A DNA stretch of 64,000 nt from Saprospiraceae bacterium. GTDB lineage: Bacteria > Bacteroidota > Bacteroidia > Chitinophagales > Saprospiraceae. The stretch lies in assembly GCA_016718205.1 (NCBI GenBank), contig JADKEB010000012.1, positions 1 to 64,000 on the forward strand, read 5' to 3'. The position numbers and the translations under genes are program-made. Below are positions 11,732 through 20,463 of the stretch, piece after piece. The notes beneath the pieces were generated by a model that was not told where the DNA came from, made no database searches, and saw nothing but the letters and a program-made list of their open reading frames with translations. Within the stretch, counting starts at the first letter, position 1. Each line of letters starts with the position of its first letter.

Positions 11732-12745
11732 TTGATAGATGTACCATTTGGTTCCCGTTCAGAGGTAATGAGAGCCATGACAGATTTTGTAGCAGAATCT
11801 GTTGAAACTTTTTTAAAACCTATAGAAACCAACTGGCAACCGAGTGATTTTTTGCCTGATGCTGCTATCCAGGATGATTTTTTTAGCAAGGTTAAAGATA
11901 TACAAGGTGCCGCTCAAGGATTATCCTATGATGTACTGACCGTATTGGTAGGAGACACCATCACTGAGGAAGCGCTTCCAACCTATGAAACATGGTTGAG
12001 CCGGATCGAAGGAATCCATGAATCCGATAGAGATCATCCCCTGGCAACTTTGGGTAAGGGCGTGGACAGCAGAAGAAAACAGGCATGGTGACCTGCTCAA
12101 CAAATATCTGTACTTGTCAGGCCGTGTCAATATGAGGGAGTTTGAAAAATCTACACAATTCCTCATAGCAGATGGGTTTAATATCGAAACAGGTCAGGAC
12201 CCTTACCGCAATTTTATCTATACAAGTTTTCAGGAATTGGCTACCAATATATCACACAGGAGGGTAGCAACGCTGGCCAAACAGCAAGGAGATCAGCTTC
12301 TTTCAAAAATCAACGGTGTCATAGCAGCTGATGAGATGAGACACGCAAAGGCTTATTCTGCTTTTATCAAAAAATATTTGAGTATGATGCCAATGAAGTT
12401 TTGATAGCTTTTGAAGACATGATGCGCAAAAAGATTGTGATGCCGGCGCATTTTTTACGTGAGACAGGTATGGAAGTCGGTGGTCTTTGGGGCCATTTTA
12501 CAGACGCTGCTCAGCGTATAGGTGTTTACACGGCTGTAGATTATGCAAATATATTAAAAGGTTTGGTAGCTGATTGGGGTCTGGAACACCTTGGAAGCCT
12601 CAATGAAGCAGGTGAAAAGTCCAGAGACTATCTGGTAAAACTGCCGGATAGATTGCTAAAAATCACCGATAGAATGGTAAATCCAGTAAACGAATATGAG
12701 TTTAAGTGGATTGGGGTGAGAGAGCTGATACCCAGAAATATTATG
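11732..12745 (+). pseudogene. Acyl-ACP desaturase (type 2 fatty acid desaturase), two frameshifts
   Basis: The protein is a soluble di-iron enzyme that introduces a double bond into acyl chains on acyl carrier protein. Both iron-binding motifs are visible: EENRHG near 12,070 and DEMRHAKAY near 12,335. WQPSDFLPD is near 11,840. The frame breaks at 12,038-12,041, where CCCC should be CCC, and at 12,377-12,379, where TTT should be TTTT. After correction the reading is continuous. The annotated stop of the last frame (12,838) runs into phnA on the other strand, so the real end is probably near 12,745 after another small slip. The visible start codon is TTG, so the true start may lie upstream. Homopolymer position and otherwise perfect conservation argue for sequence error. 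Confidence 0.8.
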
Positions 12746-12748
12746 GGT

Positions 12749-13315
12749 TTAACTTTTCTTTACAAATTTTGTGAGCAAAAAAATCTGCTGGTCATTGACT
12801 CTGCCTTCGATAAGTTCAGGATTGTCCTGCACCAATGAAATCCGGCGTACAGAAGTCCCTCTTTTGGCCGTAAAATTGGCCCCTTTTACATCCAGATCCT
12901 TAATAATAACCACTGTATCGCCAGCGAGTAAAATGTTTCCGTTACTATCTTTATGAACATTGACATCACCACCAGAACCATCTGCCCATTCGAGTGTTTC
13001 ATCATCCATATAGATCATACCGAGCAAATCCTGAGCCCAATCCTGATCACTTAATGCCTGCAACATGCGGTAAGATATCACCTGAACAGCCGGCACTGAA
13101 CTCCACATGCAGTCATTGATACATCTCCAGTGTGTCGTGTCAATCATTTCGGGTTTTTCCAGCTGTTCCTGACAAATACCACATATGGCTACCTGCTCAT
13201 CGACATGATTACCGGTTTTGGGAGGAACCACATATGGAAATAGCTTGCCCCCTGCTCCACAGATTTCGCACTTTGACTTACACCTGGCTGTAAGTTCGGT
13301 AGATAGTAAACTCAT
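12749..13315 (-). CDS. phnA: PhnA family zinc-ribbon protein
   Basis: An intact 188-residue PhnA-type protein. An N-terminal zinc ribbon is formed by C16/C19 and C45/C48, and the C-terminal PhnA domain carries the usual segment with LEWADGSGGDVNVHKDSNG and GDTVVIIKDLDVKG. Despite the name (alkylphosphonate uptake), the true role of this family is not settled. It is the only undamaged gene in the first 14 kb besides the short pntA membrane part. It converges on the desaturase gene. No promoter was clearly seen, although the start at 13,315 is preceded by an A/T-rich stretch. Confidence 0.9.
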   Translation of the reverse strand: MSLLSTELTARCKSKCEICGAGGKLFPYVVPPKTGNHVDEQVAICGICQEQLEKPEMIDTTHWRCINDCMWSSVPAVQVISYRMLQALSDQDWAQDLLGMIYMDDETLEWADGSGGDVNVHKDSNGNILLAGDTVVIIKDLDVKGANFTAKRGTSVRRISLVQDNPELIEGRVNDQQIFLLTKFVKKS

Positions 13316-13667
13316 AGTAAAATAAATTTTTATCCCGCAAAGGTAGCGTTTTTCATTGCCTTTTTCTGTTTATTCTGTGCCTGCCATTTTTGGACAGTAA
13401 AAAAAATCTGCGTAGGGTCTGCCCACACTCATTCCTTTTCAAAAAAGATAAAAGTACTATTCGGCTCATTCAATACCTTAGCAATCAGTTTTTATCATTG
13501 TACATCATGAAGGGGCGGCCAGTTGGATAACAGGTTTTGAATGACTCATTGGAAATAATTGGTGATACAAGATCCGATGATGTACCATATAAACAACATG
13601 CCTGCAAAGAGATTAAAAATGTTTTCTTTCCGGATCGGAAAACTACCCAACTAATTGTTATACAGAA
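13316..13667. other. Intergenic region, nothing recognised
   Basis: About 350 bases between the divergent start of phnA and the 3' end of pntB. I see no convincing gene, RNA or repeat. A 69-codon open frame from 13,537 overlaps the pntB end on the opposite strand and looks spurious. Confidence 0.5.
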
Positions 13668-14767
13668 TTACATTTCCTTAATTTCATTCACAACTTTTGT
13701 CAGTGTAGCTTTAGCATCTCCGAACAGCATGAGACAATTGGGGTAACCAAACAGTTCGTTTTCGATGCCTGCATACCCGGATGCCATACTTCTTTTGCTC
13801 ACAATGACAGTTTTTGGCTTTGTCAGCATTGATGATCGGCATTCCAAAATCGGCGAATTTTTATCGTGTCTCGCTGCAGGATTCACTACATCATTGGCTC
13901 CCACCACATAGACTATGTCCGTATTGGCAAGATCGTCGTCAATTTCTTCCGGCTCGAGGAGTCTGTCGTAAGGTACGTTGGACTCTGCGAGCAATACGTT
14001 CATGTGCCCGGGCATCCTTCCCGACCTGACGATCCCACCAATGCTCCGGCAACAATCAACATATAATTATTTAAGACGAAGCCTGTAGCACAAGCAGCCA
14101 TACCGGAATAAGAGTTGAGCAAAGATATCACCACAGGCATATCTGCACCTCCGATAGGGATGACTACCAGAATACCAAGAATAAGCGATATAGCTACCAA
14201 AGACCAAAGACCAATCATCATATCCTGTTGCCATAAAACCAATCCGCCTCCTACAAAAGCCACAACAAGAAGCAACAAATTAACAAAATGCTGACCTGTA
14301 AATACGATGGCATTTCCGCTTACTTTTCCGCTGAGTTTACCATATGCTACCATAGATCCGGTAAAAGTGATACCTCCTATCAGTATGGAGACCAGAATAC
14401 TTACAAGCGTAATATTGTCTATTATCTCGCCTTTTTCAACGGACTCTAACCAAAAATCAGAAAGACCCACAAATAAAGAAGCAAGACCACCAAACCCATT
14501 AAATATGGCGACCATTTCGGGCATTTCGGTCATTTGCACCTTTTGTGAAATATAGTATCCGATAGCAGAGCCTATGACAATACAGATCAGTACTTCCGGC
14601 AATGAAAGGATGTCAAGCTGAAACATTGTCGCAATGATGGCAATGATCATTCCAATAGCTGAAAGTTGATTGCCTTTACGTGCAGAAGCAGGTTTATTCA
14701 GCATCTTGATGCCGATGATAAATAAAATAGAAGCGACGAGATACGCTAATTTAACTATAATATCCAT
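13668..14767 (-). pseudogene. pntB: NAD(P) transhydrogenase subunit beta, internal deletion and frameshift
   Basis: PntB is the membrane and NADP(H)-binding subunit of proton-translocating transhydrogenase. The membrane part (14,000-14,767, about 250 residues with many hydrophobic helices, ending LIVAGALVGSSG) is well conserved. The C-terminal NADP domain resumes at PGHMNVLLAE (about 14,010) in another frame and continues with YVVGANDVVNPAA and MASGYAGIENELF. Compared with the usual 460 residues, about 95-100 residues between SSG and the PGHMNV motif are missing. A pair of compensating slips near 13,815-13,845 turns the usual metal/NADP loop into nonsense for about nine residues. It lies 2 bases from pntA part 2 and is clearly in one operon with it. 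Confidence 0.85.
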
Positions 14768-14769
14768 AA

Positions 14770-15054
14770 TTATTTTTTAAACATCTTTAACATTCTGTCT
14801 GTCACAGCATAACCACCTATTACATTGATCATGCCAAGGATGATAGCCAGCATACCCAGGATTTTGCTTACTGTGGTATAACCCAGTTCATTGCTGCATA
14901 AAATGGCACCAACTATAGTAATCCCTGATATGGCATTTGAACCAGACATGAGCGGAGTATGCAATGTAGGTGGTACCTTAGCTATCAACTCAAATCCACA
15001 ATAGCTTGCAAGCACAAGTATGTATATCAATATGATTAAGTATTCGACTGTCAT
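14770..15054 (-). CDS. pntAb: NAD(P) transhydrogenase subunit alpha, membrane part (part 2)
   Basis: A 94-residue protein with three hydrophobic helices, and the motif PPTLHTPLMSGSNAISGI that is diagnostic of the alpha-subunit membrane domain. In many bacteria this domain is a separate polypeptide, as here. It joins PntB to form the proton channel that drives hydride transfer from NADH to NADP. It is intact and lies between the broken pntA part 1 (10 bases upstream) and pntB (2 bases downstream). Confidence 0.93.
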   Translation of the reverse strand: MTVEYLIILIYILVLASYCGFELIAKVPPTLHTPLMSGSNAISGITIVGAILCSNELGYTTVSKILGMLAIILGMINVIGGYAVTDRMLKMFKK

Positions 15055-15064
15055 ATTTAAATCA

Positions 15065-16191
15065 TTATAGGTTTAGAATATTTTTAGTTGTTTCGTGAAC
15101 GACCTGTCCCTGATGGGTGATAAGGCTTCCTTTGGTAATTTCTTCATCCATCTCCCACTTAAATCCGTCTTTTGTAGCCAGATAAGTGAGAAGTGCCGTA
15201 GTGTTGCGAGAGTACATTTCACTGGCATTCTGTGACAACATGCCCGGAAGGTTTCTTTCACCTATGATGGTCACTCCATGATGATGTATTGTTTTCCAGC
15301 CTCCGTTGGTGCACAGTTTCCTCCTGATTCAGCTGCAAGATCAACGATGACCGAGCCCATCTTCATGGTTTCTACCATTTCCTTTGTGACCAATACCGGT
15401 GATTTTTTACCTTGTACTGCAGCTGTGGTGATGGCTAGATCCGCATCAGCTACATGTTTATTGATCATCTCTTTTTGTTTTCTGAGGTATTCTCAGAGAC
15501 TTCTTTGACATATCCTCCTTCCACCTTGACACTGTCGTCTCCTTCTACTTGCAGAAAGCGTCCCCGAGCGACTCCACTTCTTCTTTAGTTCCTGGTCTGA
15601 TATCAGTAACTTCCACTACAGCACCAAGTCTTTTTGCCGTCGCCAATGCTTGTAAACCTGCCACACCTGCTCCGAATATCAATACTCTTGAAGGCGTAAT
15701 AGTACCGGCAGCTGTCATCATCAGTGGAAATATTTTACCAAGTGCATTAGCTCCCATCATGACCGCCTTATATCCTCCGAGACTTGCCTGTGAACTCAGG
15801 GCGTCCATTCTTTGTGCTTTTGTGGTTCTGGGTACCGCATCCATAGAAAAAGCAGATACTTTTCTTTTCATCAAGGCTTGTACCAACTCTGCATTTGAAA
15901 AGGCATACATGAAGGAAATCAGGACACTGCCTTCTTTCATCTTCGCAATTTCGTCAGCGAAAGGTGGGTTTACCTTAATAAATACGTCACCTGCGGATAA
16001 CAAGTCTTCCTTACTTGTCGAAATATGAGCGCCAGCATTGCGGTATTGATCGTCACTGATAAATGATCCATCTCCGGCACCGGACTCTATGTGGCATTCA
16101 TATCCAACTTTGGTAAGTGATTTGACTCCGTCAGGTGTGAGTGCTACTCTTTTTCTCCTTCACGGATTTCTTTAATTACAACTATCTTCAT
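15065..16191 (-). pseudogene. pntAa: NAD(P) transhydrogenase subunit alpha, NAD-binding part (part 1), frameshifted
   Basis: The protein starts at 16,191 (MKIVVIKEIREGEK). The first break is in the T run at 16,150-16,154 (A run on the coding strand), where one added base restores RVALTPDGVKSL and GYECHIESGAGDGSF. A long good segment follows (15,545-16,003), including VLIFGAGVAGLQALATAKRLGA, shown here in part as the NAD-binding GAGVAGLQA loop. Further slips occur near 15,480-15,545 and 15,270. The end (15,065-15,274) is again readable, with NLPGMLSQNASEMYSRN. All domains of the soluble alpha part are present. The enzyme is a core metabolic function, so these breaks could well be sequence errors. 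Confidence 0.88.
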
Positions 16192-16673
16192 TTTAAAAAA
16201 TCTACATCATTCACCAATTATACTCTTACATTCAAAAGATAAATAATCATTTTAATATTGTGGCGAAGATAAACATTTTATTCAACCTAAAATAAAATTC
16301 TAAATAAACAATTAATCTGTTTTTATAAATGTCCAAATTATGATAATAAACAAAGTAAATGTTTTCTTTCAAAATGAACACTCATGAGCTGTATAAAAAG
16401 GAATGAAATTATAGATCTTTCTATAGTTGAAGTATGGTATTTATTTAGAACATCATTCATCATTCGGTTAAAACAAATATGAATCAAGAAGTTAATATTA
16501 GTGTTATGTTCAGGTTAAATTGACAGATGACTTATTGTATCTTTTCCATTTGCTCTTCGTTGATGAACCCCTTCCTTAGCTAAGGCTAGGGTCGGGAACA
16601 CTCGCCTTGATGAAAAGAAAAATCTACTTATAATTGATCCATCATTCAACACTTAACATAACACTATACAACT
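16192..16673. other. Intergenic region upstream of the transhydrogenase operon
   Basis: About 480 A/T-rich bases between the pntAa start and the end of the response-regulator gene, both on the minus strand. It should contain the pnt promoter, but I could not pick a clear box. It holds a 12-bp palindrome CCTTAGCTAAGG near 16,575 inside a more G/C-rich patch (16,560-16,610) that differs from its surroundings and may be a repeat fragment. Confidence 0.4.
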
Positions 16674-17363
16674 TCAATCCACCCTGAATTTAAACCCGAC
16701 TCGCGGTATATTTTCTATACCTACAGATGGATCACCGGACAAAAATTTGCGAAGCCTCGAAATAAATACATCCAGGCTTCTGCCCAAAAAATAATCATCT
16801 TTGCCCCACAGCGCAATCAGGATATCTCTCCTTTTGATGATTTTATTCCTGTTTTTATTGAAAAAAATGAGCAGATCTGCTTCTCTTCCAGTCAGCCTTA
16901 CCATTCCGGATGGTGTTTTTAACTCCATATGATTGTAGTCAAAATGGAATGAACCTATATCAAATTTTATTTCTTCTGCAGGTGCCAGTATCGGCGTTGA
17001 TACTTTCCTTTTCATGAAAATATTGACTTTCAAAAGCAACTCTTCGATACTGAATGGTTTGAATATATAATCATCACCTCCGGTTTGGAGGCCTTCCAGT
17101 TTGTCGTGAATCTGCACTCGGGCAGAAATAAAAATAACGGGAATGTGGGGATTTTTTTGTCTGATGGCCTTAGTAAGCGAAAAACCATCGAGGTTGGGCA
17201 GCATGACATCCAGGATACATATGTCATACTCAAACTTATTGAAAGCCGTTAATGCTTCATCTCCTTTACTGAAATGATGTACATCATGCCCCGCAATCTG
17301 AAGACAATCCTTGACAACAAAACTCAAATTGGCGTCATCTTCCACATAAAACACTTTTGCCAT
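16674..17363 (-). CDS. OmpR/PhoB-type response regulator
   Basis: A 229-residue cytoplasmic regulator. The receiver domain is residues 1-120, with acidic pocket E8-D9-D10, phospho-acceptor D52 (ILDVMLPNLDG) and the conserved lysine in FKPFS. It is followed by a winged-helix DNA-binding domain (LTGREADLLIFF, DVFISRLRKFL). It lies 14 bases after the histidine kinase gene and is certainly its partner. The pair resembles the RprX/RprY type of Bacteroidota in layout, but the target genes cannot be told from the sequence. Confidence 0.93.
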   Translation of the reverse strand: MAKVFYVEDDANLSFVVKDCLQIAGHDVHHFSKGDEALTAFNKFEYDICILDVMLPNLDGFSLTKAIRQKNPHIPVIFISARVQIHDKLEGLQTGGDDYIFKPFSIEELLLKVNIFMKRKVSTPILAPAEEIKFDIGSFHFDYNHMELKTPSGMVRLTGREADLLIFFNKNRNKIIKRRDILIALWGKDDYFLGRSLDVFISRLRKFLSGDPSVGIENIPRVGFKFRVD

Positions 17364-17377
17364 AAGCTTTAAAATAA

Positions 17378-18643
17378 TTATTTTTGATCTATTGTGATAT
17401 AAAATGTTGTTCCAACGCCAGGTTCAGATTCTACCTTCAGATTCCATTGATGGGCCTGTGCGATTTGCCTTACATAAAATAAACCAAGGCCAAATCCCTT
17501 GACATTGTGAGTATCTCCTTTCGGAATTCTGTAAAATTTATCAAATATTTTTTTTATTTCCTTCTTGTCTATTCCCTCTCCTTTGTCAGAAATATTGATT
17601 GCCAGTTTGTTGCCTTCATTTTTTGTATTGACTGATATCTCAACCACTGACGGAGAGTATTTTATACCGTTTTCGATGATGTTGCATACGACATTGGTAA
17701 AGTGGGTTTTATCTGCAAAAATGACATCATTTTGAGCATCAAGTGATGTGCCTATGGTAACTTCCTTTTCAAATTCTATATGAGAAAGATTTTGAATGAC
17801 TTTCTCTATGATTTCATTGGCATGGATTTCCTCAAGGTGCATCTCTATTTGCCTTTTTTCAAGACGAGTGATGTTCAGAATTTTTTCTACCTGTTCATTG
17901 AGTCTTCCTATTTCGTCACCGATGATTTTTGTATAGGTATTGAGTCTTTGCGGTGTCTTGACAATTTCAGGATCGGATATCACCTGCTGAATGACTGAAA
18001 TGGTAGAGATGGGTGTTTTAAATTCATGGGTCATATTATTGATAAAATCCCTTTGAACTCCTGTGATGGATTTCTGAGTAAATACTATAAAAAGGGCGTA
18101 CAATATAAACAATACCACTATGATCAATACGATAGAGGTCACTATCCACATCGGCATATTATTGAGCGAGACTATGGCAAAGTGCGGAAATGTAACTGTA
18201 AAGTAATAATCCAGACCTTCAAATTTTGGTAGTTCTATGAGCGTGATTTCTTGTTGTGGTTTGTTTTTTTGAATATAATTACAGTAGACCATTTCGTTGG
18301 TTTCACATCCGTAGATGCCATATTCTACATCCTGATTGATATTGAAGTAATCAAAAGTAGTCTTCAGGTAGTGATCCAACAGGGCGGCGTCGATTTCACT
18401 TCGCACTTCGACTACATAATGTCTGGGATTTATTTTTATTACCGGATTTTTAAAGCTGAAGTTGGTTTTATTTTTGATGGCGATTTTTTCAGCAACCTGT
18501 CTCAGGGCCACAGTCACGTTATGTTCAAACTGGCCTTCGGTGATATTAAATGCCTGTTTGACCCAGTATATCTGGATGACAAAGATGGCAATGATCGCTG
18601 TAATGCCGAATACTGTCAGAAATCTGATATGATTATCTTTCAA
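17378..18643 (-). CDS. Sensor histidine kinase, two transmembrane helices
   Basis: A 421-residue inner-membrane kinase. Helix 1 is about residues 10-27, the periplasmic sensor about 28-164 and helix 2 about 165-189, with no HAMP domain evident. The HisKA domain follows with phospho-accepting H206 in MTHEFKTPIS. The ATPase domain shows the N box (NIIENGIKYS), G1 (DKGEGI) and G2 (GFGLGLFYV) motifs. It is transcribed with the response regulator downstream. The sensor region has no recognised fold, so the signal is unknown. The 330 bases upstream are non-coding and divergent from the DUF1573 gene. Confidence 0.93.
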   Translation of the reverse strand: MKDNHIRFLTVFGITAIIAIFVIQIYWVKQAFNITEGQFEHNVTVALRQVAEKIAIKNKTNFSFKNPVIKINPRHYVVEVRSEIDAALLDHYLKTTFDYFNINQDVEYGIYGCETNEMVYCNYIQKNKPQQEITLIELPKFEGLDYYFTVTFPHFAIVSLNNMPMWIVTSIVLIIVVLFILYALFIVFTQKSITGVQRDFINNMTHEFKTPISTISVIQQVISDPEIVKTPQRLNTYTKIIGDEIGRLNEQVEKILNITRLEKRQIEMHLEEIHANEIIEKVIQNLSHIEFEKEVTIGTSLDAQNDVIFADKTHFTNVVCNIIENGIKYSPSVVEISVNTKNEGNKLAINISDKGEGIDKKEIKKIFDKFYRIPKGDTHNVKGFGLGLFYVRQIAQAHQWNLKVESEPGVGTTFYITIDQK

Positions 18644-18927
18644 TATGTATTGATTTAAAGGATTTGTAACAATACAATCTAAACATCTTGATTTGTTATT
18701 GTGATTTTTATCTACGTTTAAATTTTAAACCATAGTTATGGCTATGCTTGAAAATTTTGCCTTGATAAAAATCAAAATTCCAACGTCAATTTTGTACATC
18801 TTATATCATTACAAACCCAAAGCCAAAAGTAGTGAGTTTTACTGTTTATTAATAATTAAGATAATGCTTAACATGTGAATAACAGAAGCGGGGCATTTGT
18901 TTAACAGTTACCTCACTGATATGCCTA

Positions 18928-18935
18928 TACTTTTG
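18928..18935 (+). promoter_or_regulatory. Candidate -7 box upstream of the DUF1573 gene
   Basis: TACTTTTG fits the Bacteroidota -7 consensus TAnnTTTG and lies 40 bases before the start codon at 18,976. No TTTG at the ideal -33 distance is present, so only the -7 box supports it. Confidence 0.4.
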
Positions 18936-18975
18936 TACCGAAATCATTATTTATTTAATCTTAATTTTTTTTATT

Positions 18976-19367
18976 ATGAAAACTTTAAATTTAATCGCTT
19001 TTGGGTTGTTGCTTACTTTAAGTAACATTACAGGTCAATCAGGAAATATTGGTAAGGGACCAAAACTGGTTTTTAAAACTACTTCCATCGACTATGGCAC
19101 AGTAGCAAACAATGCTGATCCTGAGAGAATCTTTCACTTTACCAATACAGGTGATGCGCCGCTTTTGATTACAGACGCCAAGGGAAGCTGCGGCTGTACC
19201 GTACCTGATTATCCTCACGATGCTATCGCTCCCGGTCAGTCCGCATCTATCAAGGTAAGTATGACACAAAGAGAACAGGAGTATTCACAAAACACATCAC
19301 CGTCGCATCCAATGCCGGAGATCCTGTAACGCTTACCATCAAAGGTGATGTGAAGGCTGCACTTTAA
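18976..19367 (+). pseudogene. DUF1573 domain secreted protein, one frameshift near the end
   Basis: The protein has a signal peptide (MKTLNLIAFGLLLTLSNITG) and a DUF1573 Ig-like domain with the diagnostic FTNTGDAPLLITDAKGSCGC region. The frame is lost at about 19,254-19,262. After correcting by one base or so the reading continues with KYDTKRTGVFTKHITV and GDPVTLTIKGDVKAAL, ending at 19,367, which is the normal end for the family. The uncorrected frame ends at 19,329. This is the last clear indel lesion before the well-behaved part of the window. DUF1573 proteins of Bacteroidota are exported and of unknown function. Confidence 0.85.
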
Positions 19368-19380
19368 TACCATGTCGATC

Positions 19381-19490
19381 GGGTGTATCCCAAAATTGCA
19401 CTTAAATAAAAATTCCTTTTGTTTTACCCCATCCCTAAAGGGTGACAAAAAGAATTTTATAACGATTGAATGAAAAAATGGGATACACCC
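19381..19490. mobile_element. 110-bp miniature inverted-repeat element, copy 1
   Basis: Terminal inverted repeats GGGTGTATCCCA and TGGGATACACCC bound exactly 110 bp. The element is flanked by the 8-bp direct repeat TGTCGATC (19,373-19,380 and 19,491-19,498). The second copy is at 46,913-47,022 with the same length. It codes for nothing. It inserted 13 bp after the DUF1573 stop. Confidence 0.92.
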
Positions 19491-19526
19491 TGTCGATCAT
19501 ATCTTATCACAAATCAAAACAATGTC

Positions 19527-20387
19527 ATGACAATCAGAATTATCATTTTATTTTTATTATTTACCAATGTTTACAGTTTACAGAGTCAAAGTCATCTGTT
19601 TGGAAAAGTCCCTTTGGACAGTTTGATGAAATTTGATTGGTACCAAAAAAATGCTGAAAAATATACATCAGATACAGAGGTGATCACGAAACTGAAAAAG
19701 CAAAAGTTAGATGAATACAGTATCAAAGTCTTTTTTGGTACATGGTGTGGAGATACAAAAAGAGAGCTTCCCGTATTAATGAAGGTATTAAATGAGATAT
19801 CATTTCCACTTGAAAAAATATCATTTTATGCCGTGTCTTCAGCAGACTCTATTTATAAACAATGTAAGCTACGGGAAGAAAAAGGCCTCAACATATTTCG
19901 GGTGGGAACATTCATCATTGAAAAGAATGGTGTCGAAATCAATCGTATTGTCGAGTTTCCAAAATATTCGATGGAAGTCGATTTGCTAAAAATCATTTCC
20001 GGCGAACCATATACTCCTCAATATGCAGCATACTCAAAAATCATAGAGTGGCTCAATAATGGAACCCTTTCATCCAAAAATATAAGTGGCTACAATCTTG
20101 CATCACACCTGCGGGGCTCTGTGTCATTTTATGGTGAGCTAAATGCATGTGGTTACGTGCTGCTGGCAGATAAGAAGTATATAGAAGCACAAAAAGTATT
20201 TCAAATCAATACTGTATTATTTCCTGAAAAAAGCGAGGTATGGCACAGTCTTGCTGAGGCACACTTCAAAATGGACCAAAAAATTCAAGCTATCTGGTGT
20301 ATAGATCAGGGACTTAGAATCAATAAATCCACTGAATTGGTAAAAGAATTTCTTGATTTACATGAGAAAGTGGTAATGTTGAAATAG
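19527..20387 (+). CDS. Thioredoxin-fold protein with C-terminal TPR-like repeats
   Basis: A 286-residue exported protein. The frame is open from 19,470, but the first 19 codons come from the end of the 110-bp mobile element. ATG at 19,527, followed by a good signal peptide (MTIRIIILFLLFTNVYS), is the likely start. The thioredoxin-like domain shows FFGTWCGDTKRELP, with a single cysteine where the redox pair would be (WCGDTK), so it is probably not a classical CXXC disulfide enzyme. Residues from about 200 on form TPR-like helices (ALADKKYIEAQKVF type). The next gene is convergent and shares a bidirectional terminator. Confidence 0.8.
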   Translation: MTIRIIILFLLFTNVYSLQSQSHLFGKVPLDSLMKFDWYQKNAEKYTSDTEVITKLKKQKLDEYSIKVFFGTWCGDTKRELPVLMKVLNEISFPLEKISFYAVSSADSIYKQCKLREEKGLNIFRVGTFIIEKNGVEINRIVEFPKYSMEVDLLKIISGEPYTPQYAAYSKIIEWLNNGTLSSKNISGYNLASHLRGSVSFYGELNACGYVLLADKKYIEAQKVFQINTVLFPEKSEVWHSLAEAHFKMDQKIQAIWCIDQGLRINKSTELVKEFLDLHEKVVMLK

Positions 20388-20406
20388 TTGAAAGATTTCA
20401 AATTTT

Positions 20407-20460
20407 GAAAAGAATCAATCAGGAATTCATCATTATCTGAATTTCCGGTTGATTCTTTTC
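20407..20460. terminator. Bidirectional terminator hairpin between convergent genes
   Basis: A long interrupted stem (outer arms GAAAAGAATCAA and TTGATTCTTTTC) lies between the thioredoxin/TPR gene and the alpha-2-macroglobulin gene. The A/T-rich ends serve as T runs in both directions. Confidence 0.75.
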
Positions 20461-20463
20461 TGT

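Noticed and set aside
81..13000. Phage or plasmid origin of the broken region
   Set aside because: The recognisable genes are ordinary chromosomal metabolism and envelope genes. No integrase, portal, capsid or replication gene was seen.
13537..13746. Plus-strand open frame of 69 codons
   Set aside because: It overlaps the conserved end of pntB on the other strand and its product is like nothing known.
19470..19526. Upstream start of the thioredoxin/TPR gene
   Set aside because: These codons lie in the tail of the 110-bp mobile element and its target site. A signal peptide begins properly at 19,527.
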